Virus record (IMG/VR): IMGVR_UViG_3300027779_003675
Span: 1-58,906 of that record
Direction: 5' to 3' (one strand)
DNA from: a virus
DNA: 58,906 nt
The number at the start of each line of letters is the position of its first letter. Position 1 is the first letter of the stretch. The position numbers and the translations under genes are program-made. Under the pieces are notes generated by a model. It ran no database searches, was not told where the DNA came from, and worked only from the letters and a program-made list of their open reading frames with translations. Positions 17,492-25,777 of this stretch are shown here, piece after piece.

Positions 17492-17911
17492 TTATACTAG
17501 TGTGATGTTGTACTTGTCTTTGAAAAAGCTCTCACTTATAGTTGGCGCTTCATCTTGCATTACTTCAACTAGTAGGAAGCCGTTTTTTTCTAGCCATTGG
17601 CTTTTCTTTACGTCTCTCTTTATAGATTGCAGGTATTTAAATCTGGAGTTTGAGTGAAAGTGTTTATTGAATTCCTGATGTTGCCTGCCTTGAACTTCTA
17701 TAGCTATCTTTGTGGTTGCGTCTAGCAGGTCCACCTTCAGCCGTGTGCCGTATACTGGAAACTCTTCGTACACTATGTGGTTTTCCCAATACTTTTTCAT
17801 AAAAGCCTTCACTTGGAATTGTATTTTTGATCGGCATTTCGCGTTCCACTTTACTCTAAATCTTTCTACGTTCTTGTATTGGAGTCTTCCGAAGACGTTG
17901 TAAAGCCTCAT
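17492..17911 (-). CDS. VSR/DUF559-like endonuclease fold protein
   Basis: 139 aa. The core YEEFPVYGTRLKVDLLDATTKIAIEVQGRQH has the D-(x)n-E-x-Q strand pair of the PD-(D/E)XK very-short-patch-repair/DUF559 group. It is followed by FKYLQSIKRDVKKSQWLEKNGFLLVEV, which matches the usual D..K..WL...GF.V pattern. It is probably a DNA nuclease used in recombination or repair. It overlaps the RecA-like gene by 4 nt. Confidence 0.7.
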   Translation of the reverse strand: MRLYNVFGRLQYKNVERFRVKWNAKCRSKIQFQVKAFMKKYWENHIVYEEFPVYGTRLKVDLLDATTKIAIEVQGRQHQEFNKHFHSNSRFKYLQSIKRDVKKSQWLEKNGFLLVEVMQDEAPTISESFFKDKYNITLV

Positions 17912-18981
17912 ATTAGCTTCCGGAATTTTTCCTCAAAGTACTCGACCAGCTCAGGGTTCTCTTCTAAATAAGACATAAGTTTTCTTTCTCCTTGTATTTT
18001 TTGAGGTATTTCGAAGCCGGACTCCTTAGCTTCGCTCACTGCTTCCTCCGAGAAACCCATCCAGCCCGCGCCTTTAATTTTAAGCATATCAAAAGCTATT
18101 ACAAGGTCAAAAATTTCTCTTTCTTTCCATATGTGCGCGCCGTTTACTTTGTCGTATTTTATAGGGACCGAAACCTCTTCTCCTGTTTTTTCGTTTCTGG
18201 TTTTGGTGAACCTCATAACGCAGTAATGGCCTAGCTTTTTGCCTTTCTCCTTGATTGAGCTCGCCGAGGGGTTCTCCCAAATAAATAAGTCCGTCCAAAG
18301 GGGCCTTATTTCCACTATGGTGGAACTATAAAACCCTAAAGCCTTTCCTCCTGACTGGATGGTGCCGACCTTCCCTGTCTGCGTGTTCATTTTTGTCCTA
18401 ATTTGGGAGAGGATAATTAAACTATGCCCAAATCTGGAGATCGGGAGGCTCAGTGCCTTCCCTGCTACTGAGAAAACCGAAGCTCCTCCGGCTATTTTTT
18501 GAGGACCGTTGAACCCTTTTTTAGAAAGGTTATCTTCGTCGTCTTTGCGAATTAGTGCGTCGCTAGAGTCCATGATAAACATGTAGACCCTTTCTTTATC
18601 GTTGTTTAGGGCAAGTTCCCTAATCATTCCTAAAGCTCCTTCTAGGTAGTTGCTCTCAAAGCAAAACCATTTGTCTTCGCTCGTGTCTATCCCTATCCTG
18701 TCAATTAGCTCCGGAGTAAGTCTGCCTTCTGCGTTTATATAGACTACGAATGAGTTTTCGATCTCTTTTTGGAACCTCTTAGCTAGGTTTAAGGCGAAGC
18801 TTGTTTTTCCGGACTCGAATTCTCCGGAGATTCTGAAGATTCCGGGCTTTACCCCTCCGTCCAAGTGGATATCTAAGGAAATGCTTCCCGTGTCGCAGCT
18901 CCAGTCTTTGGCTTCCCCTTTATTATAATGTAAGTCTTTTAGTTTTCCTTTTTCTAGGAGTGTTTGTATTTGTTTATCCAT
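17908..18981 (-). CDS. RecA-like recombinase
   Basis: 357 aa. Walker A is GEFESGKT (53-60), VVYINAEGRLTPE contains the catalytic Glu region, and MFIMDSSDALIRKDDED gives Walker B. SLIILSQIRTKMNTQTGKVGTIQSGGKALGFY covers the L1/L2-like region and conserved Gln. The length matches RecA/UvsX. It promotes strand exchange in phage recombination-dependent replication. It overlaps its upstream neighbour by 8 nt and is the second gene after the promoter at 19334. Confidence 0.9.
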   Translation of the reverse strand: MDKQIQTLLEKGKLKDLHYNKGEAKDWSCDTGSISLDIHLDGGVKPGIFRISGEFESGKTSFALNLAKRFQKEIENSFVVYINAEGRLTPELIDRIGIDTSEDKWFCFESNYLEGALGMIRELALNNDKERVYMFIMDSSDALIRKDDEDNLSKKGFNGPQKIAGGASVFSVAGKALSLPISRFGHSLIILSQIRTKMNTQTGKVGTIQSGGKALGFYSSTIVEIRPLWTDLFIWENPSASSIKEKGKKLGHYCVMRFTKTRNEKTGEEVSVPIKYDKVNGAHIWKEREIFDLVIAFDMLKIKGAGWMGFSEEAVSEAKESGFEIPQKIQGERKLMSYLEENPELVEYFEEKFRKLI

Positions 18982-19327
18982 TTTTTAAAAAGTCGATTAT
19001 GTTTTGTGGTTTTAGTTTTACTTGTTTATCTTCCCCTATTTTCTCTTCCCCTATCTCAAAAGTCTCATTCTTTTTTAAATCAAACTCTTTGATTGATTTA
19101 ATTTCTTTTAAATATTTGAACTTCTCTGGCTGCAAATACTTAACTAGCGTATATACTTTGTAGTCGTCCCTGTTTCTGACTATCCACTTCCAGTACATGG
19201 GATCCGGGAAGAATGCATAAAGTTTTTTAGCCTGCTTGAGTTGGTGGAAAAAGTTTACTTTTTCTGGGTTTACGCAGAAATTCGCTATAATGAATTTGCA
19301 GGTGTCGTGTTCCTTATTGGCACTCAA
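18974..19327 (-). CDS. Hypothetical protein, first gene of recombination operon
   Basis: 117 aa, unknown. The N-terminus has CKFIIANFCVNPEKVNFFHQLKQAKKLYAFFPDPMYWKW, suggesting a helical DNA- or protein-binding module. Start TTG at 19327 is chosen because the promoter -10 ends exactly 6 nt before it, as for other phage promoters here. It overlaps the RecA-like gene by 8 nt. A loader or mediator of helicase or recombinase would fit the position, but is unproven. Confidence 0.55.
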   Translation of the reverse strand: MSANKEHDTCKFIIANFCVNPEKVNFFHQLKQAKKLYAFFPDPMYWKWIVRNRDDYKVYTLVKYLQPEKFKYLKEIKSIKEFDLKKNETFEIGEEKIGEDKQVKLKPQNIIDFLKNG

Positions 19328-19333
19328 GAAGGC

Positions 19334-19362
19334 ACCTTAACACGGTTTTGACGCTTAGTCAA
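19334..19362 (-). promoter_or_regulatory. Leaderless promoter of the recA operon
   Basis: Minus strand TTGACT-N17-TAAGGT, then 6 nt, then the TTG start at 19327. It is almost a copy of the promoter at 13834-13862, sharing -35, -10, spacing and AAACCG in the spacer. Confidence 0.8.
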
Positions 19363-19364
19363 GG

Positions 19365-20354
19365 TCAATCGTATTTTAGATCGTACTCCCGCTTCCAGTA
19401 ATCAACCATATCTTTAACGAGTGACTTAAAATTGAACTCTGGCTCCCAGTTTAACGCTTTTCTGGCTTTCGCGGAGTCTCCTTTTAACTCTTTGAGTTCC
19501 TCCGGCCTCATAAACTTAGGGTTTTGGACAACGTATTCCTTATAGTCAAGACCTAAACAAGAGAAAGCTTCCTCGCAGAAGTCTCTTACCGTGTGGCTTT
19601 CTTGTGATGAAATTATAAACTCATCAGGCTCGTGGTGCTGTAGTATCTTGTGCATTGCTACTACGTAGTCTTTTGAGTGGCCCCAATCTCTGCTGGCATC
19701 TATGTTTCCTAGCTCGAGTTTAGTTGATAGTTTTTTAGCTATCGAGACTGCGCCTCTGGCTATTTTAGCTGTTACGAAGTTCTCTCCTCTTCTTGGAGAC
19801 TCGTGGTTGAATAGAATCCCGTTAGAGGCAAAAAGGTTGTAAGAGTTTCTATAGTTCCTTACGATGCAGTATGCGGCAAGCTTTGAGCATCCATACGGAC
19901 TCACGGGCTTCATCGCGGTGCTCTCTCTTTGAAATCCATCCTCATCTATCTCGTTTCCAAACATTTCGGAAGAGCTTGCTTGGTAAAATCGAGCTTTTGG
20001 GCATACGCTTCTATAAGCCTCAAGGAGGTTTAGCGTTCCTATCATGTTTGTTTGGAGAGTAAACTGAGGAACGTCAAAACTGATCCTGACGTGGCTTTGG
20101 GCTCCAAGGTTATAAATTTCGTCGGGCTGTATTGTCGCTAGAAGTTTGTATAGCGACGAACTGTCCAAAAGGTCTCCGTAGTCGGTCCTTACTAGGTTTT
20201 TAGAGGTTAAGTGGTCTATTCTCGCTTCTTGGCTTGACGCAAGAGAGTGTCTCCTGATTAACCCGTACACTTCGTAATCTTGCTCTACAAGGCGTTCCGC
20301 TAGGTAGCTTCCGTCTTGACCTGATATTCCTGTAATGAAGGCTTTCTTTTTCAC
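19365..20354 (-). CDS. gmd: GDP-mannose 4,6-dehydratase
   Basis: 329 aa short-chain dehydrogenase/reductase. The NADP site is ITGISGQDGSYLAERL; RTDYGDLLDSSSLYKLL, YNLGAQSHVRISFDVP, ASSSEMFG and SPYGCSKLAAY (Y-x3-K) follow; FNHESPRRGENFVTAKI and NIDASRDWGHSKDYV are diagnostic of GMD. It converts GDP-mannose to GDP-4-keto-6-deoxymannose, the precursor of fucose, rhamnose and perosamine. Start GTG at 20354. It is the last gene of the glycan operon and follows the DegT aminotransferase, which could use its product (inference). Confidence 0.93.
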   Translation of the reverse strand: MKKKAFITGISGQDGSYLAERLVEQDYEVYGLIRRHSLASSQEARIDHLTSKNLVRTDYGDLLDSSSLYKLLATIQPDEIYNLGAQSHVRISFDVPQFTLQTNMIGTLNLLEAYRSVCPKARFYQASSSEMFGNEIDEDGFQRESTAMKPVSPYGCSKLAAYCIVRNYRNSYNLFASNGILFNHESPRRGENFVTAKIARGAVSIAKKLSTKLELGNIDASRDWGHSKDYVVAMHKILQHHEPDEFIISSQESHTVRDFCEEAFSCLGLDYKEYVVQNPKFMRPEELKELKGDSAKARKALNWEPEFNFKSLVKDMVDYWKREYDLKYD

Positions 20355-20389
20355 ATCTTATAATAGTTCTTAGTTCTTGTTTTTTCTGA

Positions 20390-20977
20390 TTATTTTGAGA
20401 AAACAGACATTTCTCTTAGGTCTGGCCAGTCTGAGATTACCCATTTTCTTGGCTCTTCGTTTATGGCTGTTTCTAGTTTCGCTAGCCCAAGTTTAGCTGT
20501 TTCTGGAGTCATGTAATAATGGTAGCCTATAGTTTGTATGTCCTGCTCTCTCCAAGGAACATCTGGGTGCCTTCCGTCGTAGGACATTTTCTTTAAGGTT
20601 TCTGCCGCTTTCTCATTATCCGTTAATATCATTCCTCCTCTGCCAAGGCTTAGGTGTTTTTGGAACTGGAAACTTACGCTCATAAAGGTGTTTGGGACAT
20701 AGCTGTCCTTTTTCCATAGCACTGCGGCGTCTATCACGTTGTAGGTTAGGTAATAATAATCCTCCCAGTCTTCTTCTTTCCAAGTGAGTTCGATGTTTAG
20801 CTTTTTCGCAAGAAACGGGATTGATATGTATGTCCTCGCTGGGACCCCTATGCTGTCTACATTAAATTGTCTTAAGCATAGTTCTATTCCGTGTGTGCAG
20901 CAGTCTACGGCTACTGCGTAAGGGGAACCAAAGAAGTCCGCTATTCTTTCTTCGAACTCCGTTACTATATTAAACAT
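20390..20977 (-). CDS. Short DegT/DnrJ/EryC1 sugar aminotransferase-like protein
   Basis: PLP-dependent aminotransferase fold of the nucleotide-sugar group, only 195 aa against about 370 in cellular homologues. AVAVDCCTHGIELCL is the PLP phosphate region, YNVIDAA holds the Asp that pairs with the pyridine nitrogen, and SFQFQKHLSLGRGGMILTD holds the Schiff-base lysine (K107). The C-terminal substrate domain is largely missing. With GMD next door, GDP-4-amino-sugar (perosamine-type) synthesis is plausible. It may instead be a reduced or non-catalytic form. It overlaps the methyltransferase by 8 nt. Confidence 0.75.
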   Translation of the reverse strand: MFNIVTEFEERIADFFGSPYAVAVDCCTHGIELCLRQFNVDSIGVPARTYISIPFLAKKLNIELTWKEEDWEDYYYLTYNVIDAAVLWKKDSYVPNTFMSVSFQFQKHLSLGRGGMILTDNEKAAETLKKMSYDGRHPDVPWREQDIQTIGYHYYMTPETAKLGLAKLETAINEEPRKWVISDWPDLREMSVFSK

Positions 20978-21512
20978 TTTTTTTACATTCTACGTTTAGA
21001 CTTATGAGGGTGCCGTTTTCTTTATCCATGTGGGGTAGGTAGGCTTGTGAATGGTCGTCCACGTGGGAGTGCTCCGTGTCTTTCCAGTCGTATAGATTGA
21101 TGTTTCTAAAACCATTTTCAAATAATAAAACCTTTAAGCTATGTTCGTCGTATACTGTTTTGTGGTATATTTTTTCGTCGCCCATGTCCATCCTTCCATA
21201 TAAAGGCCCTAAGAATTTATCTAAGCTTGTAGATGTTTCTACATACATCCTAGCCATGGCTTCGAAGTCGGGCACAGCTAGCCTTAGGGTTCCCTTGGGC
21301 GTCAGGGTTCTTTTCCATTCTTCTAAGATCTCTGAGGCTTCTTCTCTGTCAAAATATTCCAAGACATGGGATGCGTATATTAAGTCTACTGAATTATCGT
21401 CGAAAGGAAGGTCTGTTATCTTACTGGAGTGAAGATGCTTGTGGTTGCCGCCGTCTATATGGGTCCAGCTTTTGCCAAAGTTTCTTTTTCCGCAGCCTAG
21501 GTGAAGTTTCAT
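20970..21512 (-). CDS. SAM-dependent methyltransferase
   Basis: 180 aa class I methyltransferase. MKLHLGCGKRNFGKSWTHID is the SAM motif I, DLPFDDNSVDLIYASHVLEYF is motif II/IV, and LTPKGTLRLAVPDFEAMARM follows. This subtype is common in polysaccharide clusters and in marine phages. The target is unknown, with a sugar of the glycan most likely. It overlaps both neighbours by 4-8 nt. Confidence 0.85.
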   Translation of the reverse strand: MKLHLGCGKRNFGKSWTHIDGGNHKHLHSSKITDLPFDDNSVDLIYASHVLEYFDREEASEILEEWKRTLTPKGTLRLAVPDFEAMARMYVETSTSLDKFLGPLYGRMDMGDEKIYHKTVYDEHSLKVLLFENGFRNINLYDWKDTEHSHVDDHSQAYLPHMDKENGTLISLNVECKKNV

Positions 21513-21946
21513 TCTATAAAGGTTTTGTCTAGCTCTTGGCCTAAATAAGGTCCTGTTTTAAACTCGTAGACGAAGGTGTTGGGTGAGGCGGCTAGGTAGT
21601 TGTGTCCTCCCCTGAAGGTCATAGAGAGGTCTCCCGCATTTAGGGTCTCTTCAGATATAATTGAATCATCTAGGTCATAAAGGGTAGCTATAACGCTGCC
21701 GCTTAAAACAACCCAAGATTCCTGAGCTATGTTTGTTGTCTTTTCGTGGGTTATGTGCTTGTGAGCCTTGAAGGTCTTGCCTGCGTTCATTTGCAGTACG
21801 GCTGCTTGTAGGAATTCTCCTTTTGGAGCTATGTCTATTCTCCCCCCTTCCGCTTTAGCTTGAAGTGCTACCATTTCGGGGTCGTCAATTCTGTTTACTA
21901 TATGCAGTAGAGTTCCGGGTTCTATTTTTGAGAATATTTTTTTCAT
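21509..21946 (-). CDS. Cupin-domain protein
   Basis: 145 aa. The cupin core shows FLQAAVLQMNAGKTFKAHKHITHEKT (His-rich metal site) and ESWVVLSGSVIATLYD, then GDLSMTFRGGHNY for the second motif. Small cupins of this type in glycan operons are sugar epimerases, isomerases or WbuC-like proteins. The substrate is unknown. It overlaps the methyltransferase start by 4 nt. Confidence 0.7.
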   Translation of the reverse strand: MKKIFSKIEPGTLLHIVNRIDDPEMVALQAKAEGGRIDIAPKGEFLQAAVLQMNAGKTFKAHKHITHEKTTNIAQESWVVLSGSVIATLYDLDDSIISEETLNAGDLSMTFRGGHNYLAASPNTFVYEFKTGPYLGQELDKTFIE

Positions 21947-21957
21947 TTTTTTTTATT

Positions 21958-22884
21958 CTACGACAAAGGTAAGACTGATTCGTCTGGGTAGAGATATCCG
22001 TTCAGCCACTCTATGACGTCCCCGCTTGGCTCCCATCCTAGCAGCCTTTTTGCCTTTGAGTTGTCGGCTAGGGTAACCTTGGGTTCTATTCTTGACTCTA
22101 AATAATCCACAGCTTTCGTTGCTGGGTGCTTTTTAAAAACTTCGGATATTTGATTAATGCTTCTGTTGTCTCCGTTTCCAATATTAAAAGATTCGCCAGA
22201 TACTCCTTCCGTGGTTGCTGCTAGTATGTTTGCCTGCACAACGTCTCGTACGTATGTGAAGTCTCTTCTTTGTTCTCCGTCTCCAAATATAGTAAGGTTT
22301 TTGCCTTCTCTAATTTGTTGAATGAATTTACCTATAACCAAACAGTAAGCCCCTTCTGTCGGAGCGTTTTCTCCGTAAACGTTAAAATATCTTAGGCTTA
22401 CGGTTTCTATATCGTGAATTTCTGAATATAGTTCGCAATACTGTTCCCCTATGAGTTTCTGTAGTCCGTAAGGGCTTAGGGGTTTCTTGGGCGCTGTCTC
22501 TGGGGTAGGAAAGGTTTCTGTATCTCCGTATATAGAAGAAGAGGAACTGAATACAAATCTTTTTACCCCTTGGTGCCTGCACATTTCCAGCAAGGACAAG
22601 GTCCCTTCTACGTTTGCTTTGTTAAACTCTACTGGATGCTCTATAGAGGGCTGAACTCTGGCTTTAGCTGCTAGATGAAAGACTGCGTCTACTCCGTCCA
22701 GAGCTTCCATTATTTTATTATTGTAGTTGCCGCCAGATATATCTGCGTAGACAAAGTGATACTCATCTCTAAGGGGGAAGTCTCCCGCTAGATCTACAAC
22801 CGTTACCTCGTGCCCATCTTTAACTAGCCTGTTAACGAGGTGTGTTCCTATGAATCCGTGTCCGCCTGTTACTAAGTATTTCAT
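21958..22884 (-). CDS. NAD-dependent sugar epimerase/dehydratase
   Basis: 308 aa extended SDR. VTGGHGFIGTHLVNRL binds NAD, FHLAAKARVQPSIEHP and FSSSSSIYGD carry the active-site Ser, SPYGLQKLIGE is Y-x3-K, LRYFNVYG and FGDGEQRRDFTYVRDVV are typical of the GalE-like nucleotide-sugar group. It acts on an NDP-sugar, probably a 4-epimerisation. It overlaps the UDP-sugar dehydrogenase by 4 nt, so a UDP-uronic acid is a reasonable substrate guess. Confidence 0.88.
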   Translation of the reverse strand: MKYLVTGGHGFIGTHLVNRLVKDGHEVTVVDLAGDFPLRDEYHFVYADISGGNYNNKIMEALDGVDAVFHLAAKARVQPSIEHPVEFNKANVEGTLSLLEMCRHQGVKRFVFSSSSSIYGDTETFPTPETAPKKPLSPYGLQKLIGEQYCELYSEIHDIETVSLRYFNVYGENAPTEGAYCLVIGKFIQQIREGKNLTIFGDGEQRRDFTYVRDVVQANILAATTEGVSGESFNIGNGDNRSINQISEVFKKHPATKAVDYLESRIEPKVTLADNSKAKRLLGWEPSGDVIEWLNGYLYPDESVLPLS

Positions 22885-23675
22885 GATTTTCTCAAAGTTT
22901 TATTTCTTTCCCAAGCGGCCTGCATGACCATAGGGTTTATGTCGTTTCTTTTAAATAGTTCGATTAAGGCGTTTAAATCCTTAGGGAAACATTTTCCTCC
23001 GAAGCCCGGTTGTCCGTCTGGTCCGGGAACGTCTATGTGCGAATCGCCTATTCTTGAGTCACTAGTGAACCCTTCTATCAATTTTCCCCAGTCGCCCCCG
23101 ACTTTGTCTGATAGCATTTTTAATTCGTTCATGAAGGAAACTTTTGTGGCAAAAAAGCAATTCAATGCATACTTTATCAGCTCTGAAGTTACGGTGTCTG
23201 TTATAGTATACTTCATGGAGTTGAATCTTTTTTCGTATAGGCTTTTGATTTTGTTGGCGCTGTCTGGGTTGTCGGAACCTATCAATATTTGAGCGGCGTT
23301 TATGAAGTCCCACTTAGCCCTTCTTTCGGTAAGAAATTCTGGGTTAGACGAGATCTTTAGTCCGTATTTTTCTGTCATTTTGCGACAGGTGCCGGGAAGT
23401 ACTGTTGACTTTACGATTATCTCTTGGTTTCTTGGGGGTTTCTCGCTTAAGTGTTTGAATATACTTTCGACTATAGAAAGGTCGCAGGTCCAGTCTTCAT
23501 TGGGGGGAGTTGGAACGCATACAAACAAAAAGTCTGTATCTATGGTTTCTGAAAAAGAATGAGTTGAGGCTTTAGGGTCTGTGTCGTAGACCTTTACGTC
23601 GTGGACCGGGCGAAGCCCCCATGCCGTTGCCGATCCTACAAACCCTCCTCCTATAATTCCTATTGAATGGTTCAT
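22881..23675 (-). CDS. UDP-glucose/GDP-mannose dehydrogenase family, short form
   Basis: 264 aa. It has the NAD-binding GIIGGGFVGSATAWGL, FLFVCVPTPP, KSTVLPGTC, SSNPEFLTERRAKWDF, the central helix SELIKYALNCFFATKVSFMNE and the catalytic GFGGKCFPKD (Cys229). It oxidises the sugar C6 to a uronic acid in two steps. Family members are usually 390-440 aa, and the C-terminal nucleotide-sugar-binding domain is almost entirely absent here, as in some phage copies. It may work as a minimal dimer or with altered specificity. Confidence 0.85.
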   Translation of the reverse strand: MNHSIGIIGGGFVGSATAWGLRPVHDVKVYDTDPKASTHSFSETIDTDFLFVCVPTPPNEDWTCDLSIVESIFKHLSEKPPRNQEIIVKSTVLPGTCRKMTEKYGLKISSNPEFLTERRAKWDFINAAQILIGSDNPDSANKIKSLYEKRFNSMKYTITDTVTSELIKYALNCFFATKVSFMNELKMLSDKVGGDWGKLIEGFTSDSRIGDSHIDVPGPDGQPGFGGKCFPKDLNALIELFKRNDINPMVMQAAWERNKTLRKS

Positions 23676-24646
23676 AAAACTTTTTCCAAGAATTGCTTAA
23701 CCCTGTGAGAAGTAGTGTGCCTCTCTTTCACTAAATTATAGCAATTTTGGGCTAGTTTTTCTTGGTCGAATTCATCTATGGAGTTAAATATATAGCTAGG
23801 ATCGACGCCCCTTTTGAAAAGAACGCAGTTCTTACCGTCAACAAAACCGTTAATTTCCATTTCTTTGCCTAGGTCTGGCGAGATATTTATTGATTTAGCT
23901 AGGCCTGACTCAAAGTATCTTGGCACCATCCTTCCGTTGGTCCCCCCGTCATGGGGGCCGAACTTAGAAGACAAGAGGTTGTTGGCGTAATCTTCGTTAG
24001 TTATCGTCCCTTCTGTCCATCCTTCCCCGAAGGTGTTTACAACCTTGTGGGTTGAGCAGTCGTTTTGGAGTATCTGGTTAAATACGTACCTATATTGATA
24101 CTCGGGCACTACGGCACCGCTAAGAAAAAAGTCTATGTTCTTTTTTTTGTTATGCTTGTGTGAGTCAAATTCCTCAGAAGACCAACAGGGCCAATGAAAA
24201 AACGGGACACTGGGGAATAGGCTTTTCATAAAATCTAAATTAAATAAATAATTATGAAATACGCCAGAAAAGTTTACCTTATGGGATCTATCGCTAAACT
24301 CCATTAGCCTAGCGTCCTCTCTACTTGTCGCCGAGTCGGTTAAAACAAAATATACCTTAGACTTAAGCTTCGTTAGGTCTGAAGATTTAAATCTCGCGTC
24401 CCATATAAAGATAATATCAGGTTCATCAAGGGTAGTTTCCTTTATTATTTCGTAAATATCCTTTTCGTCTAAAGCGCTAGATTCTCTTCTGTTGGTGTGC
24501 TCGTGTCTTCCTGACTTAGAAAGATAGTCCGTATGAGAAAAATAAACTTCCTTGTGTATGGAGGGGAAGACCGTCTCAAAGTCCCAGTAAGATCTAAGCC
24601 GGTAGTTTAAGCAGGATTTTTTTATTACTAGTATTTTTTTAGACAT
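23672..24646 (-). CDS. Glycosyltransferase, GT-B/CgeB-like
   Basis: 324 aa, assigned from layout rather than a single motif. The N-terminus KILVIKKSCLNYRLRSYWDF and EPDIIFIWDARF look like a first Rossmann domain. IDFFLSGAVVPEYQYR and SKFGPHDGGTNGRMVPRYFESGLAKSINI, followed by NCVLFKRGVDPSYIFNSIDE, resemble the donor domain of CgeB/YkvP-like GT-B transferases. It overlaps FkbM by 19 nt and the dehydrogenase by 4 nt. Substrate unknown. Confidence 0.65.
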   Translation of the reverse strand: MSKKILVIKKSCLNYRLRSYWDFETVFPSIHKEVYFSHTDYLSKSGRHEHTNRRESSALDEKDIYEIIKETTLDEPDIIFIWDARFKSSDLTKLKSKVYFVLTDSATSREDARLMEFSDRSHKVNFSGVFHNYLFNLDFMKSLFPSVPFFHWPCWSSEEFDSHKHNKKKNIDFFLSGAVVPEYQYRYVFNQILQNDCSTHKVVNTFGEGWTEGTITNEDYANNLLSSKFGPHDGGTNGRMVPRYFESGLAKSINISPDLGKEMEINGFVDGKNCVLFKRGVDPSYIFNSIDEFDQEKLAQNCYNLVKERHTTSHRVKQFLEKVL

Positions 24647-25338
24647 TGCGCGACGACTTCTCTTAGGTCGCAGTTTCTTAAGTTTGGATTTGGGTGATTA
24701 AATCCATACCCTTCAGAGAGGCGGTGAATTCTTATGTTGTTTTCTTTTAGGGTTTTGTTGAACTCCGGAACTTTATCCTTAAGTTCTCCTATTTTTGCAA
24801 CATCGTCTAGGGGCCCTACTGCGTCATCTACGGTTCCAAAAAAAAGATCAAAGTGTTTTACTATATCGTTTTCTACCATATCGTTTATAAGATGCCACTC
24901 GGCTCCTTCGATATTTATTTTTATCATGTTTATATTTTCTTTGAAGTCGGGAACATTCTCTTTTAGCCAATCGGAAAATTTTACCCCCTGAACCTCTTCG
25001 AATTCTTTGCTTTGTTTTATGTTATCTTTAGTGTCAAAGATAGAGTATCCCATTTCGTGCTCAGCGTAGTAAAGCTTTATAGGGGTGTTTACGTTGGATA
25101 TGGCTAAGTGATGTATGTTGACGTCACGGTTTTTGCGTACCCCTTTTTGGGCGACAGGGGGTGTTGCTTTTGGGTGGCTCTTGTATTTTTCTTTACAATA
25201 AAGGTAATACTCCTCACAAGCTTCGAACCCATGTATGCTGTAGTTTTCTATTCGTTGTTCAGGAAACACCCCGTCTACAAACCAGTCAAGTTCTTGTCCG
25301 TGATGTAGCCCTAGGTCAAAGTAGTTAATTCTTTTCAT
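24628..25338 (-). CDS. FkbM-type methyltransferase
   Basis: 236 aa. INYFDLGLHHGQELDWF is a degenerate motif I, IHHLAISNVNTPIKLYYA and GYSIFDTKDNIKQ form the FkbM-type middle, and NMIKINIEGAEWHLINDMVEN is the diagnostic I-D/N-x-E-G-x-E helix. It O-methylates a sugar hydroxyl in the same glycan pathway (family knowledge). It sits between the GDPD-like gene and a glycosyltransferase. Confidence 0.8.
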   Translation of the reverse strand: MKRINYFDLGLHHGQELDWFVDGVFPEQRIENYSIHGFEACEEYYLYCKEKYKSHPKATPPVAQKGVRKNRDVNIHHLAISNVNTPIKLYYAEHEMGYSIFDTKDNIKQSKEFEEVQGVKFSDWLKENVPDFKENINMIKINIEGAEWHLINDMVENDIVKHFDLFFGTVDDAVGPLDDVAKIGELKDKVPEFNKTLKENNIRIHRLSEGYGFNHPNPNLRNCDLREVVAQCLKKY

Positions 25339-25342
25339 TGTT

Positions 25343-25777
25343 TTATAGTATATAATCAGTGCATACCGCTGCGCAGTTGTAGTTTTTTTCTTTCCAGTCT
25401 GAACCTTTGTGAACTATAACAGAGTTCTTAGTGACTTCCTCTTCCGGAAAGGTCCAAATATAGCCTTTCGAAGTTATTGTGAATTTGTCCGTTTCGTGCC
25501 AGAAGCAGTGAATTCCATAATAAAGCATACTTTCTAGAGCGGGTAGGTTTTTTGCGTGGCACCAAATTTTTTCATTTTCCAAAAAAGTTTTATCAATCGG
25601 GTAGGTGGGTTTGTCGTGTCCAAGTGAAAAATGGCCGTTTACATACCAAACATCTGCTTCGCAGTGATAACTTTTTGACAGTGCTTTTTTTATTTGAGCT
25701 GGGTGGTTTTCTGATTCAAGTTTTGGTCCGTCTAGGTTGCCTCTGTGGGAAATTTTAATCATTTTGATTTTCCCCAT
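25343..25777 (-). CDS. Glycerophosphodiester phosphodiesterase-like protein
   Basis: 144 aa. KISHRGNLDGPKLESENHP mimics the GDPD opening (HRG...ENt), CEADVWYVNGHFSLGHDKP resembles the E-D-V...vvHDd segment, and KIWCHAKNLPALESM is consistent with the later barrel strands. It is about half the size of true GDPDs, so it may be a trimmed TIM barrel with altered function. Such short proteins occur in polysaccharide loci. It overlaps the RuBisCO-like gene by 19 nt, suggesting a functional link. Confidence 0.65.
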   Translation of the reverse strand: MGKIKMIKISHRGNLDGPKLESENHPAQIKKALSKSYHCEADVWYVNGHFSLGHDKPTYPIDKTFLENEKIWCHAKNLPALESMLYYGIHCFWHETDKFTITSKGYIWTFPEEEVTKNSVIVHKGSDWKEKNYNCAAVCTDYIL

